64,000 nt of DNA. It comes from Fontibacterium oligotrophicum. Its GTDB lineage: Bacteria > Pseudomonadota > Alphaproteobacteria > Pelagibacterales > Pelagibacteraceae. The position numbers and the translations under genes are program-made. Below the pieces are notes generated by a model. The model searched no databases. It was not told the DNA's origin and was given only the letters and a program-made list of their open reading frames with translations. Positions 16,182 to 24,503 of the stretch are shown here, in pieces. The DNA lies in contig CBDDZZ010000001.1 of assembly GCA_965235975.1 (NCBI GenBank), forward strand, positions 248,001 through 312,000, read 5' to 3'. Numbering within the stretch: position 1 is the stretch's first letter; every line of letters begins with the position of its first letter.

Positions 16182-18824
16182 TTAAGCCACCATCTCTTCG
16201 GCTTTTTCAAGATCAACCGCAACTAATTGGCTTACACCTCTCTCTGCCATTGTAACTCCATATAATCTGTTCATTCTAGACATCGTCAAAGCATGGTGAG
16301 TGATGACGATAAATTTTGTTTCAGTAATTTTGGTTAACTCTTCAATCAGCGAACAAAATCTTGTGACGTTAGCGTCATCCAAGGGAGCATCCACCTCATC
16401 TAGAATACAAATGGGAGCAGGATTAATCAAGAATACTGCAAATATTAAAGCCATTGCGGTTAAGGCTTGCTCACCGCCAGATAACAAAGTGATCGATTGC
16501 AATTTCTTTCCTGGAGGACTTACTAAAAGTTCCAGACCAGCTTCTAAAGGATCATCAGATTCTATTAGTTCAAGTCTAGCATTTCCTCCTCCGAATAATT
16601 TTGTATATACATCATTAAATTTTCGGCCAACTTTATCATAGGCATCAATAAGTTTTTCTCTTCCTTTTTGATTTAATTCGTTAATGCTAGATTTTAATTT
16701 TAATATTCCGGCCATAAGATCTTTTCTATCATCCATCATTTTGCTTATTTGATTTTCAAGATTTTTGGTTTCATCGTCTGCTCTCAAATTTACTGCGCCC
16801 ATATTATCTCTTTCATCTTTAAGCTTTTTAAGAGACGTTTCAATTTCTTCAATATTTGTTTTTTCAATAGACAATTTATCTTCTTCATTTAGAAGATCAT
16901 CGATTGAACATTTAAAATCTTCCTTAACTTTATTTTCTAGTTCACTAATTTTTAATTTATGATTATCTATAAGTGTTTCAAATCGAACTTTTTTCTCACG
17001 TCCCTCAAGAACTTTTTCGTTGATACTTGTTAATACCTTATTAATTTCAGTAATTTTATTTTCTGCAATTTCAATTTCTGTGTCAATTTTTGATCTGGCC
17101 TCTTCAGTATTTTTTATATTTTCTTGATAAAATCCTTTTTGTTCTCCAATTTCGCTTGGTTTTATTTGAATTTTTGCTATTTCTTTTTCTAAAATTTTTA
17201 GTCTGAGCATAAGATTTTCTGACTTTGTTTTTGAATTTTGTTCTAAATTACGCCAGTTATCTATTTCAGTATCAACACTTTTAATTCTTTCTTTTCTCTT
17301 AATAGAGTCGTTTTTTATTGTTTCGTATTTACTTAAAAATATTGCATATTTTTCTTGTAAAGATTTAAGCAAAAAGGTTTTTTCAGTGAATTCTTTTCTC
17401 GCTTCTTCTTTATTAAAAGATAACTCCTGTTCATTATCTTTTTTTATAAGATTATATAAGTTTTCAATTTTTTTTGAATTTCCATCAAAAGCAATTAGTA
17501 CATTTCTTAAATTTTCTTTAATACTATCAGGTTTAATATTTTCAAAATTATTTATTGTTTCATTTAATATTTTAGACTGACTTTCGTTAAAATCTTGAAA
17601 ATATTTTAAGTAATTATTAATTGCTTCTTTAGTTTCTAAATTTCCAATATTTGCAAATATTTTTTCTGATAGAACCTCAAGCGCTTTTTGTTCATTATTT
17701 AATTGATCTGAAATCTTTTTAAAATCATTATTAGTTTTATCCTCAATCTCGTTATATGTTTTTTCAAATTCTAGTATTCCTGTCTTTTCTTCTATAAGTC
17801 GTTTGATATTAGAATTTGCATTGTTAATATTAATATTTTCACTTTGTAGATCATCATTAGTATTTTTTAGATCAACTCTAAGTTTTTCTGCTTCTTCCCT
17901 AGTTCTTTGCTCCTGTTTGAACAAATCCTCATATTCTAAATTTAGTCTTTGCAACTTACTTGTTATTTCTGCAAAATCGTTTCTGAGCGGTTTAATTCTT
18001 TTGTTTTCATTTTCTAATAGCTCAGTGCTATAATTTTTTTCAATTGTAACTGCACTAATATCATCATCAATTTCATTTAATCCTTCCTGACTTTCTTTTA
18101 ATTCTTTATTAATTTCCTGAATTTTTAGAAAATTCAGCAACGCTTCATTTTTCTTAATATCGTTAGATATTGTTTTATATCTGGAAGCTTCTTCTGCTTG
18201 TTTTAATAAATTTTTTAGCTGAAGTTCGATTTGCTTCATTATATCGTCTGCTTTTTTAAGATTATTTTCAGCTGCAGTTAATCTTAATTCAGCCTCGTGT
18301 CTTCTAGCATGAAGCCCTCCAATACCAGCGGCCTCCTCTAGTATGGCTCTTCTATCAGTAGGCTTAGCAGTAATTAACGAACCAACTTTTCCCTGACTTA
18401 CCATTGATGGTGAATGAGCTCCAGTAGAGAGGTCTGCAAATAATATTTGCACGTCTCTTGCTCGAACTTCTTTTCCGTTAATATAGTAACTTGATCCTTT
18501 ATCTTTTTCTATTCTCCTTCTAACTTCTATTTCGGGAGTATCTCTGAATTGAGAAATATTTTCATTATTTTCTAAAAGGATATTGACCTCAGCAATATTT
18601 TTAGAGGGACGATTTGAAGTACCTGAGAATATAACATCTTCCATCCCGCTGCCTCTTAGACTTTTTGCGGAGGTCTCACCCATACACCATCGCAGTGCCT
18701 CTACAATATTTGATTTTCCACAACCGTTTGGCCCAACGATGCCTGTAAGGCCATTTTCAATTAATAAATGAGATTTGTCAGCAAAAGATTTAAAACCAAC
18801 TATTTCTAGTTTTTTAAATTTCAT
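16182..18824 (-). CDS. smc: Chromosome segregation SMC ATPase, short form
   Basis: Both halves of an SMC ATPase head are clear: Walker A GPNGCGKSN at residues 31-39 with the Q-loop region MVSQGKV, and at the C-terminus the signature LLSGGEQ (about 780) with Walker B ICILDEVDAPLDD (about 805-817). Between them is mostly heptad-like coiled coil. The protein is 880 residues against about 1150-1200 for the usual bacterial family. I see no recognisable hinge (a glycine-rich globular segment) in the middle, only a helical stretch around residues 370-450. SMC compacts and segregates chromosomes. It overlaps the dsbA-like gene by 4 bases. Confidence 0.94.
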   Translation of the reverse strand: MKFKKLEIVGFKSFADKSHLLIENGLTGIVGPNGCGKSNIVEALRWCMGETSAKSLRGSGMEDVIFSGTSNRPSKNIAEVNILLENNENISQFRDTPEIEVRRRIEKDKGSSYYINGKEVRARDVQILFADLSTGAHSPSMVSQGKVGSLITAKPTDRRAILEEAAGIGGLHARRHEAELRLTAAENNLKKADDIMKQIELQLKNLLKQAEEASRYKTISNDIKKNEALLNFLKIQEINKELKESQEGLNEIDDDISAVTIEKNYSTELLENENKRIKPLRNDFAEITSKLQRLNLEYEDLFKQEQRTREEAEKLRVDLKNTNDDLQSENININNANSNIKRLIEEKTGILEFEKTYNEIEDKTNNDFKKISDQLNNEQKALEVLSEKIFANIGNLETKEAINNYLKYFQDFNESQSKILNETINNFENIKPDSIKENLRNVLIAFDGNSKKIENLYNLIKKDNEQELSFNKEEARKEFTEKTFLLKSLQEKYAIFLSKYETIKNDSIKRKERIKSVDTEIDNWRNLEQNSKTKSENLMLRLKILEKEIAKIQIKPSEIGEQKGFYQENIKNTEEARSKIDTEIEIAENKITEINKVLTSINEKVLEGREKKVRFETLIDNHKLKISELENKVKEDFKCSIDDLLNEEDKLSIEKTNIEEIETSLKKLKDERDNMGAVNLRADDETKNLENQISKMMDDRKDLMAGILKLKSSINELNQKGREKLIDAYDKVGRKFNDVYTKLFGGGNARLELIESDDPLEAGLELLVSPPGKKLQSITLLSGGEQALTAMALIFAVFLINPAPICILDEVDAPLDDANVTRFCSLIEELTKITETKFIVITHHALTMSRMNRLYGVTMAERGVSQLVAVDLEKAEEMVA

Positions 18825-19426
18825 TTTAATTTCTTTGAAATTTCTTTGGATAAATTTTCAAAAGTAGGATTCCCTTCAAATTTTTTTTCATTAATGATAA
18901 TTGTAGGGGTAGAATTAATAGAATATTTTTTTTGGCCATTAATTCTATCATTTAATATCTTGTCTTCCAATTTTTGATCTTGTAAACAGTTTGTAAGTTT
19001 TTCATTAGATAAATTAAATTTATTAGCAATTAGAAATAATTTTTTATTAACCTCCTCTATCTTATTTCCGACAGACCAATTATTTTGATTTTTATAAATT
19101 TCATCAATTAGCAAGATACTTGATTCTTTTGTTGAGCATCTAACAATTTTTGATGCATTTAATGCAGCAATATCAAGAGGAAAATCAACTAAGGTAATTT
19201 TTAACAAATTTTTATTAACATATTCATTTACTAATTTTGGATACGTGTTTTTATGAAGATTAGCACAATGAGGGCATGTGAATGAACTGTAAATTTTAAT
19301 TTCGACTTTTGCGTTTTTGTTCCCAACGAATATTTCATCCATATTTTGTCCGTAGGATGAAAAGCTAAAAAAAGCAAAATTAAAAAAAAACAAAAGTTTT
19401 ATTATATAATTTTTTATTTTAATCAT
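18821..19426 (-). CDS. DsbA-family thioredoxin-fold protein, exported
   Basis: The 201-residue protein has an N-terminal signal peptide (about 1-26, ending SSYG) and a thioredoxin fold with the active site CPHC in SFTCPHCANLH. A late cis-Pro loop lies in STPTIIINEKKFEG. It resembles the DsbA/DSBA-like oxidoreductases (BdbD or DsbG type) that make or isomerise disulfides in the periplasm. The exact partner is not visible. The gene lies 7 bases downstream of the DUF721 gene and overlaps smc by 4 bases. Confidence 0.88.
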   Translation of the reverse strand: MIKIKNYIIKLLFFFNFAFFSFSSYGQNMDEIFVGNKNAKVEIKIYSSFTCPHCANLHKNTYPKLVNEYVNKNLLKITLVDFPLDIAALNASKIVRCSTKESSILLIDEIYKNQNNWSVGNKIEEVNKKLFLIANKFNLSNEKLTNCLQDQKLEDKILNDRINGQKKYSINSTPTIIINEKKFEGNPTFENLSKEISKKLK

Positions 19427-19433
19427 ATTAATT

Positions 19434-19877
19434 TTATTTATTTAGCCTAAGAAATATTTTTTTTAAATTTTCATTTTCGATTTCATTAATTTTTTTTAAA
19501 ATATTCTCACTTAGCGTAATTTTTTTTTTTATTTCCAAAGATGAATCTTTTGATATAATTTGTATCTTATGAATAGCCTTAAATCCTAGGTAGCTATTAA
19601 TTTTTTCAATAATCTGATCTCTGGAATATTCAATCTCTATCATTACATTTTTATTAACGTTTATTGAGAGAATATTTTCATTATTAATTTTTTTAATTTT
19701 AAAAGGTGCAACACATTTAAACATTTTTTCACCAACAATATTTTTCCAATTCTTAATTATTTCAAAATATACAAAGCCGTCTTTTTTAAGTATTTTTTTT
19801 GCATTTTCTGGTAATAAACTTTGCAAAGGTCTTAAGCCTTGAGTAAATTTTTTATTTAATGATTTATCAATCACCAT
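19434..19877 (-). CDS. DUF721 / DciA-like protein
   Basis: This basic protein of 147 residues has the DUF721 core: GLRPLQSLLPENAKKIL, then VYFEIIKNWKNIVGEKM, then the positively charged ISINVNKNVMIEIEYSRDQI. DUF721 includes DciA, the helicase operator that replaces DnaC/DnaI in many bacteria; whether this divergent copy loads DnaB is an inference. Its ATG overlaps the ATG of mutY by 2 bases in divergent orientation. It opens the leftward dsbA-smc-atp cluster. Confidence 0.75.
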   Translation of the reverse strand: MVIDKSLNKKFTQGLRPLQSLLPENAKKILKKDGFVYFEIIKNWKNIVGEKMFKCVAPFKIKKINNENILSINVNKNVMIEIEYSRDQIIEKINSYLGFKAIHKIQIISKDSSLEIKKKITLSENILKKINEIENENLKKIFLRLNK

Positions 19878-20925
19878 GAAAAATGTTTTATCAAATAAAA
19901 TTCTTGCTTGGTACGATAATCATAAAAGAGATTTACCATGGCGAAGTTATCAAGGTTTTCAAGATAGAATTTACAAAGTTTTAGTAAGTGAGTTTATGCT
20001 TCAACAAACGCAAGTCAAAACAGTGATTCCTTTTTTTAAAAAATTTATAAAAGTCTTCCCAAACTTAAAAAAATTATCAAAGGCAAAATTAGATAAGGTA
20101 TATAAGCTTTGGCAGGGTCTAGGCTATTATTCTAGAGCAAAAAATTTATTAAGCACCGCCAAAACAGTTCAATCTAAATTTAATGGAAGACTACCTGCTG
20201 ATTTTGAAACTTTAAAAAGTTTTCCTGGTATAGGTGATTATACAGCCTCAGCTATAATGGCCATAGCATTTGATAAAGATTTTATAGGTATAGATGGAAA
20301 TGTTGAAAGATTTGTAGCTAGATTATTTGGCTATAAAAATAATAAAAAAAAATTTAAAAATAGTATTTTATTAAAATTAAAAGAAATTAAATCAGAAAAA
20401 AACTTTTCTCTTTTTGCGCAGGCTTTAATGGAGATGGGAGCGCTAATATGTACTCCACAAAATCCAAAATGTAATATTTGTCCTGTAATAAAAAATTGTA
20501 TTTCTTTTAAAAGGAAAGATTTTAATTACAAAATTTTGAATAAAAAAAAAGTTAATATTAAAAAATATTATTTATTATATGCTTTAAAAAAAAATAAAAT
20601 TTTATTTTTTAATAGTAAAAAAAAACTATTGCAGGGTTTTGTTAACCTTCCACTAATAGAGTATAAAAAAAATTTATTTGATATGAACTTCAAAAAAAAT
20701 AGCTTTGTTTTTTCAGGTAAACCAAAAATAATTAAAAGAAATTTTGTTCATAATATTTCTAATATTAAAATGTTAATTCAAATTGTTCTTTTTAAAAGAA
20801 TTATAAAAATAAATGACAATCAATTTTACTGGATAAATTATAATAAAATAGATAATTCATTGTTATCAAGTTTTTCAAAAAAGTTTATTAAATTATTAAG
20901 AACAAAAAATATTAAGTATGTTTAA
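19876..20925 (+). CDS. mutY: A/G-specific adenine DNA glycosylase MutY
   Basis: The 349-residue protein has the HhH-GPD glycosylase fold: SEFMLQQTQV (Glu39), the helix-hairpin-helix FPGIGDYTA, the catalytic Asp140 in GIDGNVERF, and the [4Fe-4S] cysteines C192-x6-C199-x2-C202-x5-C208. A degraded NUDIX-like C-terminal domain follows for 8-oxoG recognition. MutY removes A opposite 8-oxoguanine. Its start codon overlaps the start of the divergent DUF721 gene. It overlaps the following flavoprotein gene by 8 bases. Confidence 0.95.
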   Translation: MKNVLSNKILAWYDNHKRDLPWRSYQGFQDRIYKVLVSEFMLQQTQVKTVIPFFKKFIKVFPNLKKLSKAKLDKVYKLWQGLGYYSRAKNLLSTAKTVQSKFNGRLPADFETLKSFPGIGDYTASAIMAIAFDKDFIGIDGNVERFVARLFGYKNNKKKFKNSILLKLKEIKSEKNFSLFAQALMEMGALICTPQNPKCNICPVIKNCISFKRKDFNYKILNKKKVNIKKYYLLYALKKNKILFFNSKKKLLQGFVNLPLIEYKKNLFDMNFKKNSFVFSGKPKIIKRNFVHNISNIKMLIQIVLFKRIIKINDNQFYWINYNKIDNSLLSSFSKKFIKLLRTKNIKYV

Positions 20926-22117
20926 AAAAATTATTATTGTCGGCGCAGGTATTGCTGGATTAACTTTAGCTAATTTTCTTAAAAAAAATAATTTTAATAA
21001 TTTTCGGGTATATGAAAGGTTTGAAAAGAAGTTATCAAGACCTACAGGAATACAACTAACTCCAAACGCAGTAAGAATTTTAGATTTCTTAGACTCAAGA
21101 TTTTTTTTAAATAATAATTTTAATAGAATTAATTATTTAAATATTAATGCAGTAAATTCAAAAAATTTTAACGACAAATCAGACCTAAGGATTAATCTTC
21201 AAAATATTGTTAGCGATAAAATGCCTTATCTAACTTGCGATAGAAACATCTTAATGAAATTTTTAGAAAAAAATTTATCTTCAAAAGAAATTTTTTATAA
21301 CAGGCAAGTTGTTCAAACTATCAAGGATCATAATATTATTAGAGTAAAATTTAATGATGGTTCAGAGGATTATTGTGATCTGTTAGTCTCCGCAGATGGA
21401 ATGTTTTCAAACTCTAGGTTAGATAATAATATTATTACAAATACAAATTTTTATGCTTACAGAGGAGTACTAAAGAACTTTTATTCCAAATATTCTCTGG
21501 AGAATGATGTTATTCGCCTATGGTTAAGCGGCAATAAACATTTAGTAACTTATTATATTAGCAATCAGAACGACTTAAGTTTTACTGGAATTAGTAAATC
21601 TACTCAAAAGACAAAATTAATAAACGATCATATAAATTATTCAATCCCATTTCCAGCAGATGAATTTAGAAGTTTATTTTCTTCAGAAAATAAAATTTTA
21701 ACAGAAATGCTAGATACGATTCATGAAGTATACCGATGGCCAATATTTTCATTAAAAAAGAGAGTTTTTTATAGAGATAATCAAATCTTCGTAGGAGACT
21801 CTTCTCATGGCACAGTACCATTTCAGGCTCAGGGGGCTGCATTAGCAATAGAAGATTCTTATGTTTTATATGAACAAATTATTAAGAATATTACTAATAA
21901 TTTGGGTGTATTTTATTTTAATAAACGAAATAAAAGAGTTAGAAGGATTATTCTTAGATCCCATCTAAATGTCTTTTTATTTCATTTAAAAAATCCATTT
22001 TTCCTTCTTTTAAGAAGCATTATTTTCAAAGTAATAGAAAAGTCTTTTTTAGCAAAAAAAATTATGTTTGGGTGGATCTTTAATTACAATCCAAGAAGTA
22101 CTAGTTATTTTTTCTAA
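20918..22117 (+). CDS. FAD-dependent monooxygenase
   Basis: The 399-residue flavoprotein has the Rossmann FAD motif IIIVGAGIAGLTLANFL at residues 5-21, the RPTGIQLTPNAVRIL segment and the second FAD motif FVGDSSHGTVPFQAQGAALA typical of aromatic-ring hydroxylases (UbiH/salicylate hydroxylase class). The substrate cannot be read from sequence. Ubiquinone ring hydroxylation is possible, but the sequence looks closer to the salicylate-hydroxylase-like group. It overlaps mutY by 8 bases and the convergent ccrM by 17 bases. Confidence 0.82.
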   Translation: MFKKIIIVGAGIAGLTLANFLKKNNFNNFRVYERFEKKLSRPTGIQLTPNAVRILDFLDSRFFLNNNFNRINYLNINAVNSKNFNDKSDLRINLQNIVSDKMPYLTCDRNILMKFLEKNLSSKEIFYNRQVVQTIKDHNIIRVKFNDGSEDYCDLLVSADGMFSNSRLDNNIITNTNFYAYRGVLKNFYSKYSLENDVIRLWLSGNKHLVTYYISNQNDLSFTGISKSTQKTKLINDHINYSIPFPADEFRSLFSSENKILTEMLDTIHEVYRWPIFSLKKRVFYRDNQIFVGDSSHGTVPFQAQGAALAIEDSYVLYEQIIKNITNNLGVFYFNKRNKRVRRIILRSHLNVFLFHLKNPFFLLLRSIIFKVIEKSFLAKKIMFGWIFNYNPRSTSYFF

Positions 22118-23171
22118 TTTTTTCTCTTAAGTGATCAAGGGGATATAGTTTATTTTCCATTTTTATATGCCAAAAAGACCAGCCATTACAACTTTCGGTT
22201 CCTTGAGCTTTGGCACCAACGCTATGAATAGATCCTGTGATATCTTTATACAAAATACTTCCATCAGCCATTACATTTGCTTGAATTTTATTTTTAGCAT
22301 CAAATAATTTTAATCCCGGTTCTATAATTCCACTTTCGATTAAATATCCAAAAGGTATTCTTTTTTCGTTTCTTTTATTTTCAATAGTTTTTAAAAAATT
22401 ATTATCAATTTTTTTTATTTTTTTTAATCTTACTTCAGCAGTTTGAAAATATTGTTTATTATTCTCTATTCCATAAAAGTTTCGCCCTAGTTTCTTAGCA
22501 ACAGCTCCAGTCGTTCCGGTACCAAAAAAAGGGTCTAATATAAAATCATCTTTTTTAGTCGAGGATAGAATAATTCTGTATAATAAACTTTCTGGTTTTT
22601 GAGTTGAATGGACTTTATTTCCTTCATCATTTTTTATTCTTTCATTTCCAGTACAAAGAGCTAATTCCCAATCAGATCTCATTTGCTTGTCATCATTAAA
22701 ACATTTCAACGATTTATAGTTAAAAGTGTATTTTGAATTTTTACTTTTAGCAGCCCAGATTAATGTTTCATGAGCGTTAGTAAATCTTGTTCCTTTAAAG
22801 TTAGGCATAGGATTTTTTTTATTCCATATAATGTCATTAAGAATCCAAAAATCTTTATCTTGTATTACTTTACCTAATCTGAAAATATTATGATAAGTTC
22901 CGATTACCCATATTGTTCCATTAGGTTTTAAAACTCTTCTACATTCATTTATCCAAGCGGTAGAAAATTCGTCATATTTTTTATAATTTTCAAATTTATC
23001 CCACTCGTCGTTTACGGCTTTAACCTTGGAATGATCAGGCCTTTCCAAACTACTTTGTAATTGAAGATTGTAAGGTGGATCTGCAAAAATGCAGTCAAAA
23101 GTTTCCTTAGGTATTTTTTTTAATTCTTTTAGTGAATCCCCAAGAACAATGGTGTCTCTATTTATTGTCAT
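22101..23171 (-). CDS. ccrM: CcrM-type adenine-N6 DNA methyltransferase (GANTC)
   Basis: This 356-residue beta-class N6 adenine methyltransferase has catalytic motif IV DPPYNLQLQ at residues 31-39. The SAM-binding motif I FILDPFFGTGTTGAVAKKLG comes later, the beta-class order. A C-terminal RAMA-type domain contains LIESGIIEPG, ANVMADGSI and HSVGAKAQGTESCNGWSFWH. This is the full CcrM architecture that methylates GANTC and times the cell cycle in alphaproteobacteria. It is a lone methyltransferase: no restriction gene is adjacent. A possible promoter, TTGACT, lies on the reverse strand at 23215-23210. Confidence 0.94.
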   Translation of the reverse strand: MTINRDTIVLGDSLKELKKIPKETFDCIFADPPYNLQLQSSLERPDHSKVKAVNDEWDKFENYKKYDEFSTAWINECRRVLKPNGTIWVIGTYHNIFRLGKVIQDKDFWILNDIIWNKKNPMPNFKGTRFTNAHETLIWAAKSKNSKYTFNYKSLKCFNDDKQMRSDWELALCTGNERIKNDEGNKVHSTQKPESLLYRIILSSTKKDDFILDPFFGTGTTGAVAKKLGRNFYGIENNKQYFQTAEVRLKKIKKIDNNFLKTIENKRNEKRIPFGYLIESGIIEPGLKLFDAKNKIQANVMADGSILYKDITGSIHSVGAKAQGTESCNGWSFWHIKMENKLYPLDHLREKIRKNN

Positions 23172-23247
23172 ACAACTAAAGAGAGAAAATAATCTTAGAA
23201 GACTTACTCAGTCAACTTTTGTCTGCATATTAATTGTGCCTTAATTT

Positions 23248-23838
23248 TTAATTTATCAATAGGTTGTGTATTGGAGAAAAAGTCTTTCTATGATGTTCTG
23301 TAATGCCAAATTTTTTAATCGCCTCTAGATGTTTTTTGGTCCCGTAACCGTAGTTTTTTTCCCAGTTATAGTTTGGAAATTTTATAGATAATTTTTCCAT
23401 TAATAAATCTCTAGAAACTTTTGCTATTATAGATGCAGCGGCTATTGAAATACACTTTTGATCACCCTTAATAATTGTCTTAATATTCTTATTTTTATCT
23501 GGAGAAAAATTTCCATCAACGAGAATAACATAATCTTTAATATTAATTTTTTCTAAAGCTCTGTTCATTGCAAGCAAAGATGATTGTAAAATGTTAAATT
23601 TTTCAATTTCTTTAACAGAAGCAATTCCAATGCTGTATTCACATTTACTAGTAAGTTCTTTAAATATTTTCATTCTTTGATGTTTATTAAGTTTTTTAGA
23701 GTCATTAATCCCCTTCGGAAAAATATTTTGATCTAATTTAATAGCAGCAGCAAAAACAGGCCCAGCCAGGCATCCTCTGCCCACCTCGTCTACACCAATT
23801 ATATTTTTACCGAATTTGAAATCATTTAAAATATTCAT
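23248..23838 (-). CDS. rnhB: Ribonuclease HII
   Basis: The 196-residue enzyme has the RNase HII motifs: IIGVDEVGRGCLAGPVFAAA (catalytic D17 and E18), the Asp of YVILVDGNF and AAASIIAKVSRD. It removes ribonucleotides misincorporated into DNA. Its ATG overlaps the stop of the upstream UDG-like gene by 1 base. The 76 bases downstream lead to ccrM on the same strand; rnhB next to ccrM is a common alphaproteobacterial arrangement. Confidence 0.95.
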   Translation of the reverse strand: MNILNDFKFGKNIIGVDEVGRGCLAGPVFAAAIKLDQNIFPKGINDSKKLNKHQRMKIFKELTSKCEYSIGIASVKEIEKFNILQSSLLAMNRALEKINIKDYVILVDGNFSPDKNKNIKTIIKGDQKCISIAAASIIAKVSRDLLMEKLSIKFPNYNWEKNYGYGTKKHLEAIKKFGITEHHRKTFSPIHNLLIN

Positions 23839-24500
23839 TAATTATTGAATATTTCATTTTTGAATTTTTTAAGATCTTCCCATGATAATTTTTTATTTTC
23901 AGGTTCTTTTAATAATAACTCTGGATCAAAAGTAGCAAATGTAATGAATTTATCTTTACTAATAAGAATTGAATTCCATTTACCGCGAATATCTAACAAT
24001 TTTTTAGTAGAATTATTTAAAAAATTAGCTGAAATTTCTCCAAGAAACAAAATATATTTTGGCTGAATAATTTTTACATGCTTGATCAAAATATCCTTGT
24101 AAAAATTATATTTATTTTTTTTATCATTATCTTTATCGAAATAAATATTAGATAAATAATACTTTTCTTTATCAAGCGATATTGAAGATAACATTTTACT
24201 TAATAGTTGACCTCTTGTTCCTGAAAAAATTTCTTGATTTCTAATATCTTCATCATTTGGATAATCACCGAGAATCATAATTTTAGAATTTGGATTGCCT
24301 TTATAAAAAAAATTATTGTTATAATTTTTTTTAAGTTGATTACTAATTTCTTTAAATAGTTCAGTTATTGACTGTTCTTTATTAATCAACAAACTCTGCT
24401 TAGATTTTACGATTGTGTCGGAAAATAAGTTGGTAATATTTAAAGTTGAATAGTATTCTAAGAGGTTTATAATTTTGCTATTCAAATTTTTTTTGTACAT
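23838..24500 (-). CDS. Uracil-DNA glycosylase-like protein (family 4 fold) without cysteines
   Basis: The 220-residue protein matches the layout of family 4 UDGs. KIMILGDYPNDEDIRN stands where GEAPG..ED is usual, SGTRGQLLSKML where the family has VGRAGQLLDRML, then YLSNIYF, YILFLGEIS and the late FATFDPELLLKEP replacing the TYHPAYLL motif. The protein has no cysteine at all, so it cannot hold the [4Fe-4S] cluster normal for family 4, and the late histidine is replaced by aspartate. It may be a divergent glycosylase or an inactive relative. The position beside rnhB and ccrM keeps it in a DNA-maintenance context. Confidence 0.7.
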   Translation of the reverse strand: MYKKNLNSKIINLLEYYSTLNITNLFSDTIVKSKQSLLINKEQSITELFKEISNQLKKNYNNNFFYKGNPNSKIMILGDYPNDEDIRNQEIFSGTRGQLLSKMLSSISLDKEKYYLSNIYFDKDNDKKNKYNFYKDILIKHVKIIQPKYILFLGEISANFLNNSTKKLLDIRGKWNSILISKDKFITFATFDPELLLKEPENKKLSWEDLKKFKNEIFNN

Positions 24501-24503
24501 TGT

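Noticed and set aside
22101..23171. Restriction-modification system
   Set aside because: The methyltransferase has the CcrM domain order with a C-terminal RAMA-type domain, and no restriction nuclease is adjacent.
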